From: Phytopythium helicoides
Taxonomy: Eukaryota > Oomycota > Peronosporomycetes > Pythiales > Pythiaceae
Assembly: GCA_024867545.1 (NCBI GenBank)
Contig: JANFNE010000013.1
Location: forward strand, 496,001 to 560,000
Length of the DNA: 64,000 nucleotides
Direction: 5' to 3'
Program-made: the position numbers and the translations under genes
The notes under the pieces: model-generated
What the model saw: only the letters and a program-made list of their open reading frames with translations
The model's database searches: none
Told to the model about the DNA's origin: nothing
Shown here: positions 24,013-34,948 of the stretch, one piece after another
Layout of the letters: each line of letters begins with the position of its first letter
How positions within the stretch are numbered: the first letter of the stretch is position 1

Positions 24013-24980
24013 ATGGTGTGCATCCGCAACGCGACGGTGAGAGGCCAAGGGGAGGCGAGGGGCAAAGGGGCCGGGCTGACTGGCTGCTGTGACGGCGAGG
24101 CAGGCAGCGGACCTGCTGCAGATGCAGAACGCCAACCTGTGGTGCCTGCCAGAGAACTACACCATGGTCTTCTACTACTACCACCTCGCGTCCTGGCCGC
24201 AGCTGCTCTACGTGGCCGAGGACCGCGACGGCAAGATCGTGGGCTACGTGCTCGCCAAGATGTGCGACTTTTCTGGCTGGAGGAGCTTGAGGTGGCGGGC
24301 TCACGGAGTCGATGGGATTTTTCACAGGGACGAGGACATGACGGTGCCCCACGGCCACATCACGTCGCTCGCGGTGCTGCGCACGCACCGCAAGTGCGGC
24401 ATCGCCACCAAGCTCATGAGGGCCGCGCGTGAGTGTTGGGAGAGAGCTGCGTGCTGTAGAGAGTGGGAAAGTGCTGACGAGTGCTGTGTGGGGTGCAGAG
24501 CGCGCCATGGTCGAGAGCTTCAACGCCGAGTACGTGTCGCTGCACGTGCGCGAGACCAACGCCGCCGCCTTCCATCTCTACCGCCACACGCTCAAGTACC
24601 TGTACGACGCTGCTCCTCGACAATGGTGGTGGTGGCTTGTTCACTAATGCCGTGAGCTCTGCAGGGTGTACGACATCGAGGCCGGTTACTACGCCGATGG
24701 CGAGGACGCGTACGACATGCGCATGCCGTTCACGGACAAGTGCCGCGAGGCGTTTCGCGTCGCAGGTTGGCCGCATGTCCAAGGTGCTGGTGGAGCGCGA
24801 GGAAGCGAAATCGAAGGCGGCTGTGGCTGCCCCCACCTCGTGAGTCGAGCTGGTAGAGAAACGTTAGGAATGTGCGACCTCTATAGCCTGCACGCGTACA
24901 AAACGTTTTCAACTCCATGTGATTGCGGTTTTTATCGCTGTCGTCGCGCAGCAAACTTGGCTCGAAGTCTCTCCTTCTGA
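24013..24980 (+). CDS. NAA10-like tandem copy 2, C-terminus frameshifted
   Basis: Same five-exon structure as copy 1: 24013-24036, 24104-24261, 24328-24428, 24499-24601 and from 24665. Splice sites fall at matching codons. The GNAT core is intact ([38 protein letters not shown]). In the last exon a run TTT at 24753-24755 has one T more than copy 1 (GCGTTTCGCG versus GCGTTCGCG). This moves the frame, so translation ends at 24980 with an unrelated tail (about 233 residues). Without that T the reading is [15 protein letters not shown] and ends at 24843 like copy 1. The tail-shifted form would overlap the end of CENATAC on the other strand. Confidence 0.85.
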
Positions 24981-26824
24981 GCCATCAGCTGCTTCCTCTT
25001 GGCATCCTGTACATAGCAAAACACATTGTCAGCTGCTGCTGTCTCGCGCAACTTGAGAGATATGCTGAACGAACCAATGCTGTCGCTTCCGATTCTGTCA
25101 GTTCTGGTTGTGGAGGTGACGGCTGTAAAGACGGCTGCAATGACGGCGGATGAGGAGGGACCATTGGAACCTGAGCTGAGTGGAGTTTTCCGTCTGCGTC
25201 AGCCGAATAAATATCTGGGGTGGACTCGATCGCAGCAGGAAGCGCGCAAACATCCACAGTAGTCGAATTACTGAGAGATTCTGTCGGTGCGCTCTCCATC
25301 TCAGGTGGTACTCGCAAATGCGGAGGTATTGCTGGCTGCGGTGGTGGCAGTGGTGGAAAAGGAGGCTGAGCTTGTGATGGTACAAGTTGCGCTGATCGAA
25401 CAAACGGCTGAGGTACATCCCTCATGCGATGTGACTTCACGGATTTCTGGAACGACTGCTTGGTTCTTGAGCGAGGTCCTGACTCCCACACACCACCAAA
25501 GTTCGGCAGCCAGTTTGGATCGTGAGATTTCTGAGCTTTCATCGGCCCATGAGTCTTCGTGTTTTCAACAGCAGCAACCGCTGAAGCTGGGGATTGGTGC
25601 TGATTTTGCTTCTTGTATTCCTCTTCACTGGCAACCAGCCATGGTGGCACGGCGCCAGTGTGTACGTTTCCAACACTTTGTGCCCAGTTTACACAAGTAA
25701 TAGAGCCAAGTCCTTCTCCAAAAGCCATCTCAGTCATGCGATGCGAGAACGATGTCTCCTCGTTTCCACTCGCAACAGCCAAGCCAGTTGCACGACGCGC
25801 CTGCTCTTCCCGAACGAGCAAATCAATGCCCCAAGGAATCCAGTCGTTGCTTCTGCACCACAAGAATCACGTCCAGGGCATCATGTCACTGAAGTCGCCC
25901 TGCAGTGAGTAGCAGCAACACGTACTTGACTTTGACAATGCCGCCACCCCAGACTCGTTCCCCATTATGTCTGCCAAGCGGGTTTTGCAGAATGCCACTT
26001 CGTGATTCTATCTGGTAGTCGATATGCATCGAAGTCAGTTGTGAGTGTCGTCTCTGTAATTGCGTGGAGTCAAAGGCAAAATCGCACCGTCTTCACCCGA
26101 AAAGCCCCAGACACTGTTGGTGGGCCAAGACCTCCAGCGGGATGAATGGCATTTGTATCCACGACATCCACCGTAGCTTCTCGCTGAGCTTGCACCTCCT
26201 GCAATCATAGTTAGTCCATGTAGAGATCGAAGTGAACCTCAATGTCTGGCTGGCACGGCATCCCACCTGCAGTCTCGCTGCCGCCGACGCCAAGAACGCC
26301 TCGGCTTTCCACGCTCTCGACACCTCGGTCTCGGCTCTCTTGGTTTCTTCCACGGCCTTCCTCCTTGCATCTTCCCGCTCTTGCAGCAGCTGCCCACACC
26401 CCATCTTGAGCGCCTCGCCAATGCTCCAACGGAAACCCGCGCTCCTCACGCACCTTCCTCCCCCTATCGGGCTCCAGCCACAGCTGCGGCCTCGTTTTCC
26501 GCTCGTGGTCGCAGCGCATGCGTCTGCAGAACGCCTCGACACTCCTCCTGTGCTCCTCGCTCGCAAAGTGGTCGACCCCAGCGCCCCACTCGCCGCCCTC
26601 CACCCGCTCGCCGTCCTCCTCGCACACCTTGCAGCGCCATTTGAAGCCGTCCGCTGCTGTTTCCGCGCCGCCGCCGCGAGCCGCTCGAGCTCCGCCGCGC
26701 GCGCACGAAGGAAGCGCAGCGCAGCCGCCTGGTGGCCGGCGGAGAACGCGTGGCGGCTCCACTTGAGCGCGCAGGAGCGGCGGCAGGCGGCGCACCACGG
26801 CGCCTGCACCACCTCGTCCGTCAT
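24933..26824 (-). CDS. CENATAC: CENATAC (CCDC84)-like minor-spliceosome protein
   Basis: Animal CENATAC is needed for splicing of minor (AT-AC) introns. Exons inferred: 26824-26454, 26389-26267, 26198-26097, 26053-25926, 25852-25075 and 25006-24933. Two C2H2-like fingers are visible: WCAACRRSCALKWSRHAFSAGH near the start (quoted over two zinc pairs), and KWRCKVCEEDGE..HFASEEHRR. Later come RVWGGGIVKV, DWIPWGIDLLVREEQAR, then the family's GNVHTGAVPPWL and WLPNFGGVW. It ends with a basic helix [16 protein letters not shown]. Between the two fingers (about 26655-26690) the frame changes: either one base is missing in the GCGGCGGCGGCG stretch, or a 53-nt GT..AG intron removes the helix. One inferred intron (26054-26096) is only 43 nt. 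Identity is secure from the C-terminal motifs; exon ends are approximate. Confidence 0.85.
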
Positions 26825-26923
26825 CGCATGGAGCTGCAACAGCGCGTACCCCCCAGGGGTACGCCACCTCGTACCCGAGTTTCCCCACTCGGCAAGTTGC
26901 CGACAAGGAGAAAGTGCAGGGCC
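26825..26923. promoter_or_regulatory. Bidirectional promoter region CENATAC / Misato
   Basis: Only 99 bp separate the two divergent start codons, so both genes must share this region or have start sites inside it. It contains CCCCCAGGGGTACGCC and CTCGTACCCGAG, which are near-palindromic, but I recognise no TATA box or known oomycete initiator. Confidence 0.55.
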
Positions 26924-28571
26924 ATGAGTGGCGCCGAGGACGCGCTGCGGCTGCAGTTCGGCGCGGCGGCGAACGCGGTGGGCGCGCAGTGGGAGGCGCT
27001 GCAGCGAGCGGCGGGCCACGATGTGCGCGCGCGAGTTTGGCGCTCTGCGGAGCTCTGGGGGCGGCGGGAGCGGCTGACGAGTGGTGGCGCAGGACGCGCT
27101 GCGGAGAGCCAACGGGACGCCGCGGGTGCTAGCGTTCGAGGCCAAGGGTGGGTTCTAAGGCGCTGGAGGGTGGTTTGCGAGCTGGTCAGGGCTAATGAGG
27201 TGATGCAGGGAGGATCCAGCGCCGGATGACGGCGAGCGGGGCCAAGCGGCCGAGACAGGACCAGGAGGCGGCGCAGTGGTGCGCGCCATTGGAGCAGCGG
27301 GTGTGATGGCAGTGCAGCTGACGACAGCATGTGCTTATGATAAAGGGGAGGCAACGTCCAAGTGTTCGAGCAGGAGGAACAGGATGCGCCGACTTCGAGT
27401 GCGGATCCGGCTGTTGAAGCGGGGATCTGGGATTGGAGTCGATTTGGGGAGAAAAATCTGCTAGAGATTGAGGAGCTCCGACCGCACATGCCGCTGCACA
27501 ACTTCTATGAAGGGTTCTCGGCCTCGCGTGATGGAAATATTGCGACCTCAACCATTGAGGATGCTCAAGACCGCATCCGGAGTATGCTTGAGGAATGCGA
27601 CAACCTACGCGTAGTACAAGCTCTCGTCGACATGGACTCGTCGTGGGGAGGCTTGGCGTACGAGATGCTGACTTACGTCCGCGAAGAGTGTCCCAGTGCG
27701 ATCGTCGCGCTATTCGGGAACGACTGGTCGTACCCACTTGCTGATCAAGTGACTCAGAGCATTTTTGGGTCGCCGACAGACGTGACAGATCGCTCCAAGA
27801 TGGAGGCTCGCCGACGCATCAACATTGCGTCGTCGATTAGCCTTTTGTCGGACGTCTCTACTCTCATCGTTCCGATCGCAATGTCAACGAGCTCTCTCCC
27901 CAAGTCGAGATTCGCTCATTTGTGCTTGGACCGCTCGAACTGCGCACAAATGGCTACGCTCGCAGCGACATCACTGGAATTCGCGCTGTCTGCGTATCGA
28001 GGGAGATCGGCTTACGACCTGCTTGAAGTTGCCAGACCCAATATGACGGTAGTCTCACTTGCTGCTGAGTTCCCATTCAAGCGGGACCCGTCGGCCCTCT
28101 TGCGGGATTTATCACGTGACGATTCGAGCCTTCAGCCTTTGCTGGAGGATGCGTACTCGCTATTTCCCAAGGTGCAAGTCGACAAGCGATATCTTTCAGA
28201 GAGCCCGAGTCAACGCAAAGTTCACCGTCGGTGTATGACCTTCAGTGGGGCGTTCTCTAGTGCTCGGTATCTGGATGAGGCTATCGACTCGGCTGGCACT
28301 TCGTCAGTGGTGGTGAATTGGACTCGCCGAAGCTCGGTCGGTATGCCAGACTCCTATCGCATCCAAGAATTGGCGAGCAAGAGCGTGGACGCCTGTTACT
28401 GAGCTGTCGCTTTCAAGTGATGTGGCCGAGTATCTCGATACTGTAGCTCAGCAAGCCAAGTACTGCGACAAGCGCGTTCTCTTTGAGTTCACAGGCTCGG
28501 GAATGAGTCCTGATGCTCTGGAAGAGCTCCATAGTACGTTAACGGGGATTGGCGGGGAGTATGGCGAGTAG
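26924..28571 (+). CDS. MSTO1: Misato (DML1/MSTO1) tubulin-like protein
   Basis: Misato proteins are tubulin/FtsZ-related and act in mitochondrial distribution and morphology. Exon 1 (26924-27022) gives ALRLQFGAAANAVGAQWEAL, matching the family's LQFG.(Y/F)AN.VG.HW start. Exon 2 (27093-27147) gives NGTPRVLAFEAKG. A third exon (27209 to about 27300) and a fourth from about 27372 carry GIWDWSRF, RPHMPLHNFYEGF, RIRSMLEECDNLRVVQALVD, ATSLEFALSAYRG and VVSLAAEFPF. The intron at 27023-27092 has a CTGAC branch site. Near 28365-28395 the frame breaks after DSYRIQEL. One base further on it reads RAWTPVTELSLSSDVAEYL and continues to a stop at 28569-28571, ending ALEELHSTLTGIGGEYGE. The exon 3/4 junction is the least certain part. 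Confidence 0.83.
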
Positions 28572-28733
28572 CACTGTCTGGGAGCTCTTTAGCAAATTAC
28601 AGGGCTGCTTGTGATCAGATCTTTACTGAGGTATTGCTTTATGGCTGTCGAAGTAAAGGGTTGGTCGAAGGAGTGATTTGCTTTCTTTCAGGGCATTCTT
28701 GAGCGCAAAATGGAAACCTCGTCTGCAATATAA

Positions 28734-31216
28734 GTGAGTCACAACGAAGAATCTCGGAAAGTCACCAAGAAAACCTTCTTTTCTGCGGCAAGCCTATTGT
28801 TCTCACCATTTTTGATTTTCGTCAGCCAAACAACCATGAAGGCTGTCTCTTCAGATCCATGGGGCTTCATGGACTCTCGGTGTGTGGGGCTTCGCAATCT
28901 GTCGTTCGACGGCAGCACACTGGTGCGTCGAGCTGTGCTCAAGGGCACTGCAGCTGGATTAAGTGCGAGCTACACGCGGAAAGATCTTTCTCCAGAGCCA
29001 CTCAGTCAAATTCGGAACTCCTTGCTACTGCTTGTGACGGTTGCCAACTTCGACCGAGAGGCTTTCAACCGTTTGATGGCCAAGCATGGTGGTCCGACGC
29101 TTGCCAGTCATGAGGACAGCGAGGTGGAAGCACGATTCGAGCTGTTCCTGGATGACGGAAACACTGGAGATGGATCGAAAACGTCACATGATATTGGCAT
29201 GGACCCGAGCGAAATCGAGGCTCAGAAGTGCCAAGAAGATTCCAACACGGTTCAGAACCTACAGAAAGGAGAGGCGGAAGGTAACGAGGACGAGGAGAAC
29301 AAGGACGATGATACCGGCGGTCACAACAACTCGGGCAACAATGTGGATGACGGCAAATTGGGAGTTTTGCTGGCTTCTACTTTTTTCAAGCTGAGCTCAA
29401 ACAGGAAGGCTTTGGTGACGCTTAGAAACATGCTACGCCAGATTGCTGACGCACGGAAGCCGAACAGCTTTCACCAATATTGGTTTCGAAGTCACTGTAG
29501 TTGTTCACTTCACGTGCGGAGAAGAGAAAAGGCAATCTCAGGATGCATCCAAGATGTGGACTAACTTATTAGAGTTGCGTGAGCTACAGGCGACTTCATT
29601 CACGCAGCGAAAGCTAAGACGGGAAGGTCCGAAGAAAGAGGCCAAGGCGTTGCCAGTAGTTCTTCATGGAGACTTTGTGCTGGGAGAGGGACAAGATCAT
29701 ATTCCAGACTCTGCCAATCAGTGCCCTGAGTTGTCGTCAAATCGATAGGTCACTTCGGGTGTCATCTCGACGACCGATCGGACTCGAATTGCTTTGAAAG
29801 CATGTGCCTTTATCCTTGGCAGTTTCTATGCTGAAAGCTGTGCAAGCGCAATGACATCGTCATTCCTATATTCATGAAGATCATGATGTCACAAGACTCC
29901 TATCTCTGGGAGCGTAGCCGCATGATTTCAGCATTAGGGACAAGCCCTCGAGCCGGTACTTCCAAAGCCGAGCACCGCCACGTTTTATCCACCTGTCGTC
30001 TTGGAAGTTGTCTACACAAAGAGCATGATGCTTGATTTTGCTCGTTTGTGGTCTGCGCTCGCAAACAGCGATGCGGTATCGAGTCTAAAGATCAAGGGCT
30101 TTCATAGCTCCCTACCTCCACGAACGATGAAGTATATTTTCAACGCACTCTACTTGAACCCACGCTTTCCTCGATCAAAGAGGTATCTTTGTCAGAAGTC
30201 TCGATTACACCTGATACGATCGTTTTGGAGTCTCCCGTGGCCGTACAATCTGCTGGTACCCAATGTTTCGAATTGAAGAAAGGAACGACAATCTATCCAA
30301 GTGCAGCTGAGTGCATGGATGACATTGGAGACGGCGAAAAAGTGAAACTCAGTGCGACGATTTCTAAAATCAGAATACTCTCACAACAACACTGCAGTGA
30401 TGTTGTGGACGCACTTATCCCTGGTTATGGTCCGTGCAAGGTCTGGAACGGCGACCTCAGCCCTGCTTCGGAGAGTGTTCGTGAGTACTCGTTTTTACCG
30501 ACACTTTCGCTGGGGTGTGCGATAAAAAAAGATGCATTTCCCAAGGCTGTTGAAGTGTTTGGCGCGATCGGAAAGCATGTGAAGTACTTGAGTTTGGGCC
30601 GCAGTGATGTGAGAGGTGGACAAGTTGTTGATCTGGTGAGCCCCTGCTCCAAGCTCGAGACGCTTATCCTCAACCGTTCAGTGAATCCTACTGCAGAGTT
30701 TCTTAATGCGTATCGGCAATCGTCGCTTCGAATCCGAGAGTTGCAGTGCATCTCCGACAACCCCACGCTACTAGTGAAGGAGCTGGCAGATCTGAGCAGT
30801 ACGCTTACACGATACCTTGTTCGCGTGACTTGCATACCGGCCGAAAGATCGTCTATTGATCGGGATGCGTTGGTCACTAAGGTTGTGGAAATGCTGAAAC
30901 AAAACCAACGGTTATTGCAAGTGAAATTTCAGGTCAGGCCTTTCTCGAAGATGCGTTCAACCTTGTGAAAGAGGCTCAAGGTTTGAAAGTTGTCAAGCAG
31001 CTCCCTCTCGAGTCCAAATTGGCATTCCTGAGCGTTCTAGCTTCTCTATCAACCGAATGCGGTTCTCCAGCGAAGCGACAAAGGACAGTGACAGGGAGCC
31101 CTCATCCGGCTCGTTTTGCCGTGGACAATAACGTGGCGGCGAGGATTTTTGCATTTGCAGCGTCATGGGTGTCGCGCGACGTGGAAATCGACAGTAAGTC
31201 TCGCTGGGGAGTATGA
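28734..31216 (+). CDS. LRR-like paralogous family protein, copy 2 (frame-broken)
   Basis: This is a paralogue of the gene at 16383-18698, in the opposite orientation. Segments in order: CVGLRNLSFDGSTLVRRAVL and NSLLLLVTVANFDREAFNRL (28734-29564), then an acidic Asn/Asp-rich linker, then LVTLRNMLRQIADARK. After that the frame moves: 29443-29748, 30001-30276 (MLDFARLWSALANSDAVSSL), 30189-30968 (DALIPGYGPCKVW, LGRSDVRGGQ, SKLETLILNRS) and 30965-31216 (LPLESKLAFLSVLAS, ARIFAFAASWVSRDVE). A short hydrophobic stretch near the start (LLFSPFLIFVSQ) may be upstream of the true start. Either several introns or frame damage separate these pieces. Function unknown. Confidence 0.55.
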
Positions 31217-31326
31217 TGGAATAGGAAGCTGCTCGGCAGAAGACGAACGAAGGAATTGCGTGGCAAAGACATGAGGGAAGTGGAACCATCCTCATCAAAT
31301 AAATCGCTTGTTGATGTTCGTGCTGG

Positions 31327-32927
31327 TTACTCTTGAGCTGACGAGTTGCTCTGATCGGCGCTGTTTCTGTTGACCAGTTCACTGGAAAAATGTTCGAGTA
31401 GCTGTAGCACTGCGCGGTTCACAGTTGCTGTTTGGGCTATTACCGCTTCGAGTTGAGCAGCTTGGTGCCGCACGATCTCCTGCATTTCCTGCTGCCTCTG
31501 CGCCTGAAGCTCCAGAAGCTTCATGAGTGTGCCGATGCGATCATTGTTGCTGTCCTCACTCTCTGCTGTAGACGCTCTCACTGGATTTGACACGACTAAT
31601 CGCTGTCGCCGACTTTCTGGTTGTGGTGGTCGGTCAGATATGCTCTGCTCCATCAACACTGTACTTGAGCCTCGCTCTGAAGTTTGGACAGTGCTCTGTG
31701 CTGCACCGAAACATACAACCAGCGCGTCCCAGTAAGGCGGGCGGTCGACATCTGGGTGCTCTGTGAGATCCAAGTACTCTCGTCGCAGAGAGTTATACTT
31801 GTTCTTGAGTTGGATCGCGTCGACAGCGATGCCATGCGCGCGGCAGAACTGGACTCGCAGCGACTCCCACAGCAGCTTCAACTGGGCCGACGAGCGCTCG
31901 GTTGCGAACGCGGTGCGCAACTCCCCGCTGCTGCGAAGAGCCAACAAAGTTGCCGCCATCTCGTTGTTCCACTTGAGTCGCAACACTGGTGGCAGCTCGC
32001 TCACGTCTGTCGGTGCGAGCATAGAGTCTCCCTGCATCGCAGCATCGCCTTCGTTGCGCTGAACATCATTCGCCACCCCAATATTTGACGCTACTGCAAC
32101 CTCTTCGCCAACCTCCGCATCACCATGCAGCTCGCCTTGCTCGCTGCCTGCGTCTTCATCGTCCAGAACCTCGAGTCGCCCTGAGAAGTAGCTCTCCAGC
32201 ATCGGCCACAGCCGTGGAACCACCTGGCGGTCGCAGAGCGTGGCTCGCCTCAGCGCCCTCCTCAATCTGCTCGTGCCTGTCGAACGTCCGTCTGGTTCGT
32301 ACCACTCTCGCATACTCCTGCCTCAACGCCGTGAACTTGCCCTTGAGCTGCTGCGCGTCGAGCGACCGACCTGTCTGCCTCTCGAAGCGCTCTCCCAGCT
32401 GCTCCCACGCCTCTCTCTGCTTGGCGCTGCTGCATCGGAACTGCTCCTGCATGTCCACGAGCCTCACCTCGAGCAGCGCGGCGGTCATGGCCCTCGTCCA
32501 CTTCATCCTGGGCGGCTTGTCCGTCCGGCGCCTCCGCGAGGGGCTCGTCCTGGCGGAAACTGGCGAGAGCGAGTCGTAGGAGCCCAGCGCCGCTGCCAGC
32601 GCCTGCCAGTAGCTCGGGTACTCGACCGCGGGCGCTGCCTGCCCCGCCTAGCTGCGCCGCTCTGGCCGCAGCCTCCGCCGCGCGCACCTCGGCGAACTCC
32701 TTGCGCAGACAGAACCACTTATTCTTGAGCTGCAGCACGTTGAGCTGCGCGCCAGGCGCCTGCAGCCACGCACGGAAGCGCAGGCGCAGCGTCGTCCAGG
32801 CCACCGCCAGCAGCTGCGGGTGCCGCCGCGCGGCGTCGAACTGCGCGCGAAGCTCCGACACGCGAAGCTGCAGCAGCCGCGCGACCATGGCGTCGCTCCA
32901 CCGCAGCCGCGCCATGCCGCTGCTCAC
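31327..32927 (-). CDS. Triple Myb/SANT-like DNA-binding protein, copy A (frame-broken)
   Basis: Three related domains of about 80 residues follow one another. Domain 1: LRWSDAMVARLLQLR, then LQLKNKWFCLRKEFAEV. Domain 2: MKWTRAMTAALLEVR, then QLKGKFTALRQEYARV. Domain 3: LRLKWNNEMAATLLALR, then QLKNKYNSLRREYLDL. This matches the trihelix Myb/SANT-like (MADF-like) pattern W..x(n)..L...Y. A glutamine-rich coiled coil (LLELQAQRQQEMQEI) ends the protein. The frame shifts twice by one extra base: in GGGG at about 32652-32655 (after that VEYPSYWQALAAALGSYDS is open), and at 32225, where copy B at 45.8-47.3 kb lacks the base. Such proteins bind DNA; a transposon origin is possible but no transposase domain is seen. 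Confidence 0.7.
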
Positions 32928-32980
32928 CGCGACGAAATCAAGTATGAGAGGCGAAGGAACGGCGTGATGGGCATTGGGTC

Positions 32981-34907
32981 ATGGCTACACGGAATGGTGT
33001 TGAAGTGGATGGAGGGGATTTGCCTGGAAGGCGTCTAAGCTATTTTGGCCAACTGATTGGAGTTTTGAACAGGATGGGTCCGACCAGGGCGGATGTCCCG
33101 CCGATGGCCTCCCGAGCAGCGTCTTCCCGACGCGTGAGCAGATTTGTCCGCGCCTTTCAAGTCGAGACGAAGGGAGCGTACTCGCCAGAGAGACTGGTTG
33201 CGATGTACAATTATTCCGTGGCCACGAGCTGGTGGCAAGTGGTCGCAGTGATTGTACTGACCCCATTGCCTTGTCTTGCTACCATCCTACTACCGGAAGT
33301 CGTGCGGTTGAACCCGCCATCCGACGGACTTGCCAAGAACGGGAGCTTCTACGTGCGCATGTTTGGCAGCTACATCATATTTGGCACCCTTGTGGCCCAG
33401 CAAGTGTGCTCCAGACTGCCGATGCTACCCATGTCGCGCAGACGGTTCGCCTTTATCGTGCTTATCGTCACATTTTGCATTGAAGCTGTTACATACGGCG
33501 CCACAGTGCTTATCGGCTTCCCGCTTCCATTCACAATCCAACTGGGCTGCGTTCCCCATCAAACATTTCTCGCGATTGCACTCTCATTGTCGTGGTTCAA
33601 GCATATCCGTACTCGACCAGCGGCAATGGCGTATGTCGTCGACGCGATGCTCATTTTCTCGTGCCAGGGTTTCCTCGTCACGGTGTACCCTGTGTTCTAT
33701 TGGGCACTCAACAACGTTCCAGTTGGACTGCCTCGAACAATGTTCTCGATGTTACTCCCTATCCTGAAGATCCTCTCGCGAAACCTAGTTGCAAGTGTGT
33801 GCCGAGAAAACGACGAGCGGACACCACAAACAGTAGTGTTCAACGCGGACATTGGCAACGCACTCTTCATATCCTACTGCATGCAGTTCAATCCATCTAT
33901 GACGACCATACTCTGTCTTATGGCTGTAAATCTTGCTCAGGCGGCTCTTTCTATCAGAGAGATCAATCGGATTTTGATTTCTCTCACTATGCTTACAAAA
34001 GAAATGTGTATATTGCAGCGTCGATCGCTCAAGGATTCGGAAACACAGTCTTCAACTCAAGACCCATTGATCATAGCCACTGATGGATCCAATGACGCTC
34101 TGGTGGTGCAGGCGGTCGAAATAATCCGGCGCTACAAGATTAGTGGACAGTCTGTCAGCACTTCGAGAAAGCTTAGCTCTGGATATAGCCGAATTACGGG
34201 TATGTTAGCACGCAAGGCACGAAGTTGGCGTACTCAAATCAATCCAACCAGCCCTCAAAATATCCTGGAGACTACAATTGTCCCAGATGTCACCGGTATG
34301 CCAGCAAGGGAGAAGCAAAACTGTGTCTCGCAAATTGAAGCTCTCAATAGAAGGTACTTGAGACTTGTCCTGAAGCTTATGTACATGACCGAGTACGCAG
34401 TGGCTATCGAGTATGTTGAAGTTGTCATCCCCGTCATATATTGTACGTCACTGCCATATCGATGACTCTCGTGGCTCATCACTGACTAGTCGTTGGATAT
34501 AGCTCTCTACCTATTCATGATGCTGCGCATGCCGAATCGAGTTTACTACGAACAGCTAGATGGGATGGATTCTGAGAAGACGATCCGAGTAGTAGGTAAT
34601 GTGTTGCTTTACAGCGCGACTGAGATCGTATCGTTGATTGCTCTAAGTGCCGCAATGCGGTTGCGAACGCGTTTTCCGACTATGACGCAGTTGAGTTTTA
34701 TGCTGACCCGCCAAGCCATGTACGTCCAGTCTACCTTGATACTGTGGGTGTTCTTCTCAACACAAGCCTCTCTCGAACACTACGGTAAGAATTGTGATGT
34801 ATGCAAACCTGACAGGTCTCGTGGTTTACGAATTGAGTTTGTGATGTGGTGGTGTAGGATCGGACTACACGTTTAAGTTCTCCTGGCTGAGAAAGAACAA
34901 TGGGTAA
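32981..34907 (+). CDS. Multipass membrane protein, oomycete-type, unknown function
   Basis: Three exons: 32981-34442, 34503-34784 and 34858-34907, with introns of 60 and 73 nt (donors GTACGT and GTAAGA). Start could be 32981 or the methionine at 33074 (MGPTRADVPPM). About eight to ten hydrophobic segments are visible, for example VVAVIVLTPLPCLATILL, SYIIFGTLVAQQV, FAFIVLIVTFCIEAVTYGA, then after a hydrophilic loop of about 130 residues VVIPVIYSLYLFMML and LILWVFFSTQASL. A cytosolic loop holds Ser/Thr-rich sequence (SGQSVSTSRKLSSGYSR). I do not recognise a named transporter family or catalytic motif. Confidence 0.75.
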
Positions 34908-34948
34908 TGTATAATCAACGCGTGTATGTTATTCATGCTCGTTCGTGC

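Noticed and set aside
25287..25912. Plus-strand frames across 25.2-25.9 kb
   Set aside because: They are the complement of the CENATAC C-terminal exon, which has diagnostic motifs.
27209..27306. Treating exons at 26924-27306 as a separate 83-residue gene
   Set aside because: They splice into a neat small ORF, but the first exon matches the Misato N-terminus and the downstream gene is Misato without its N-terminus, so they belong together.
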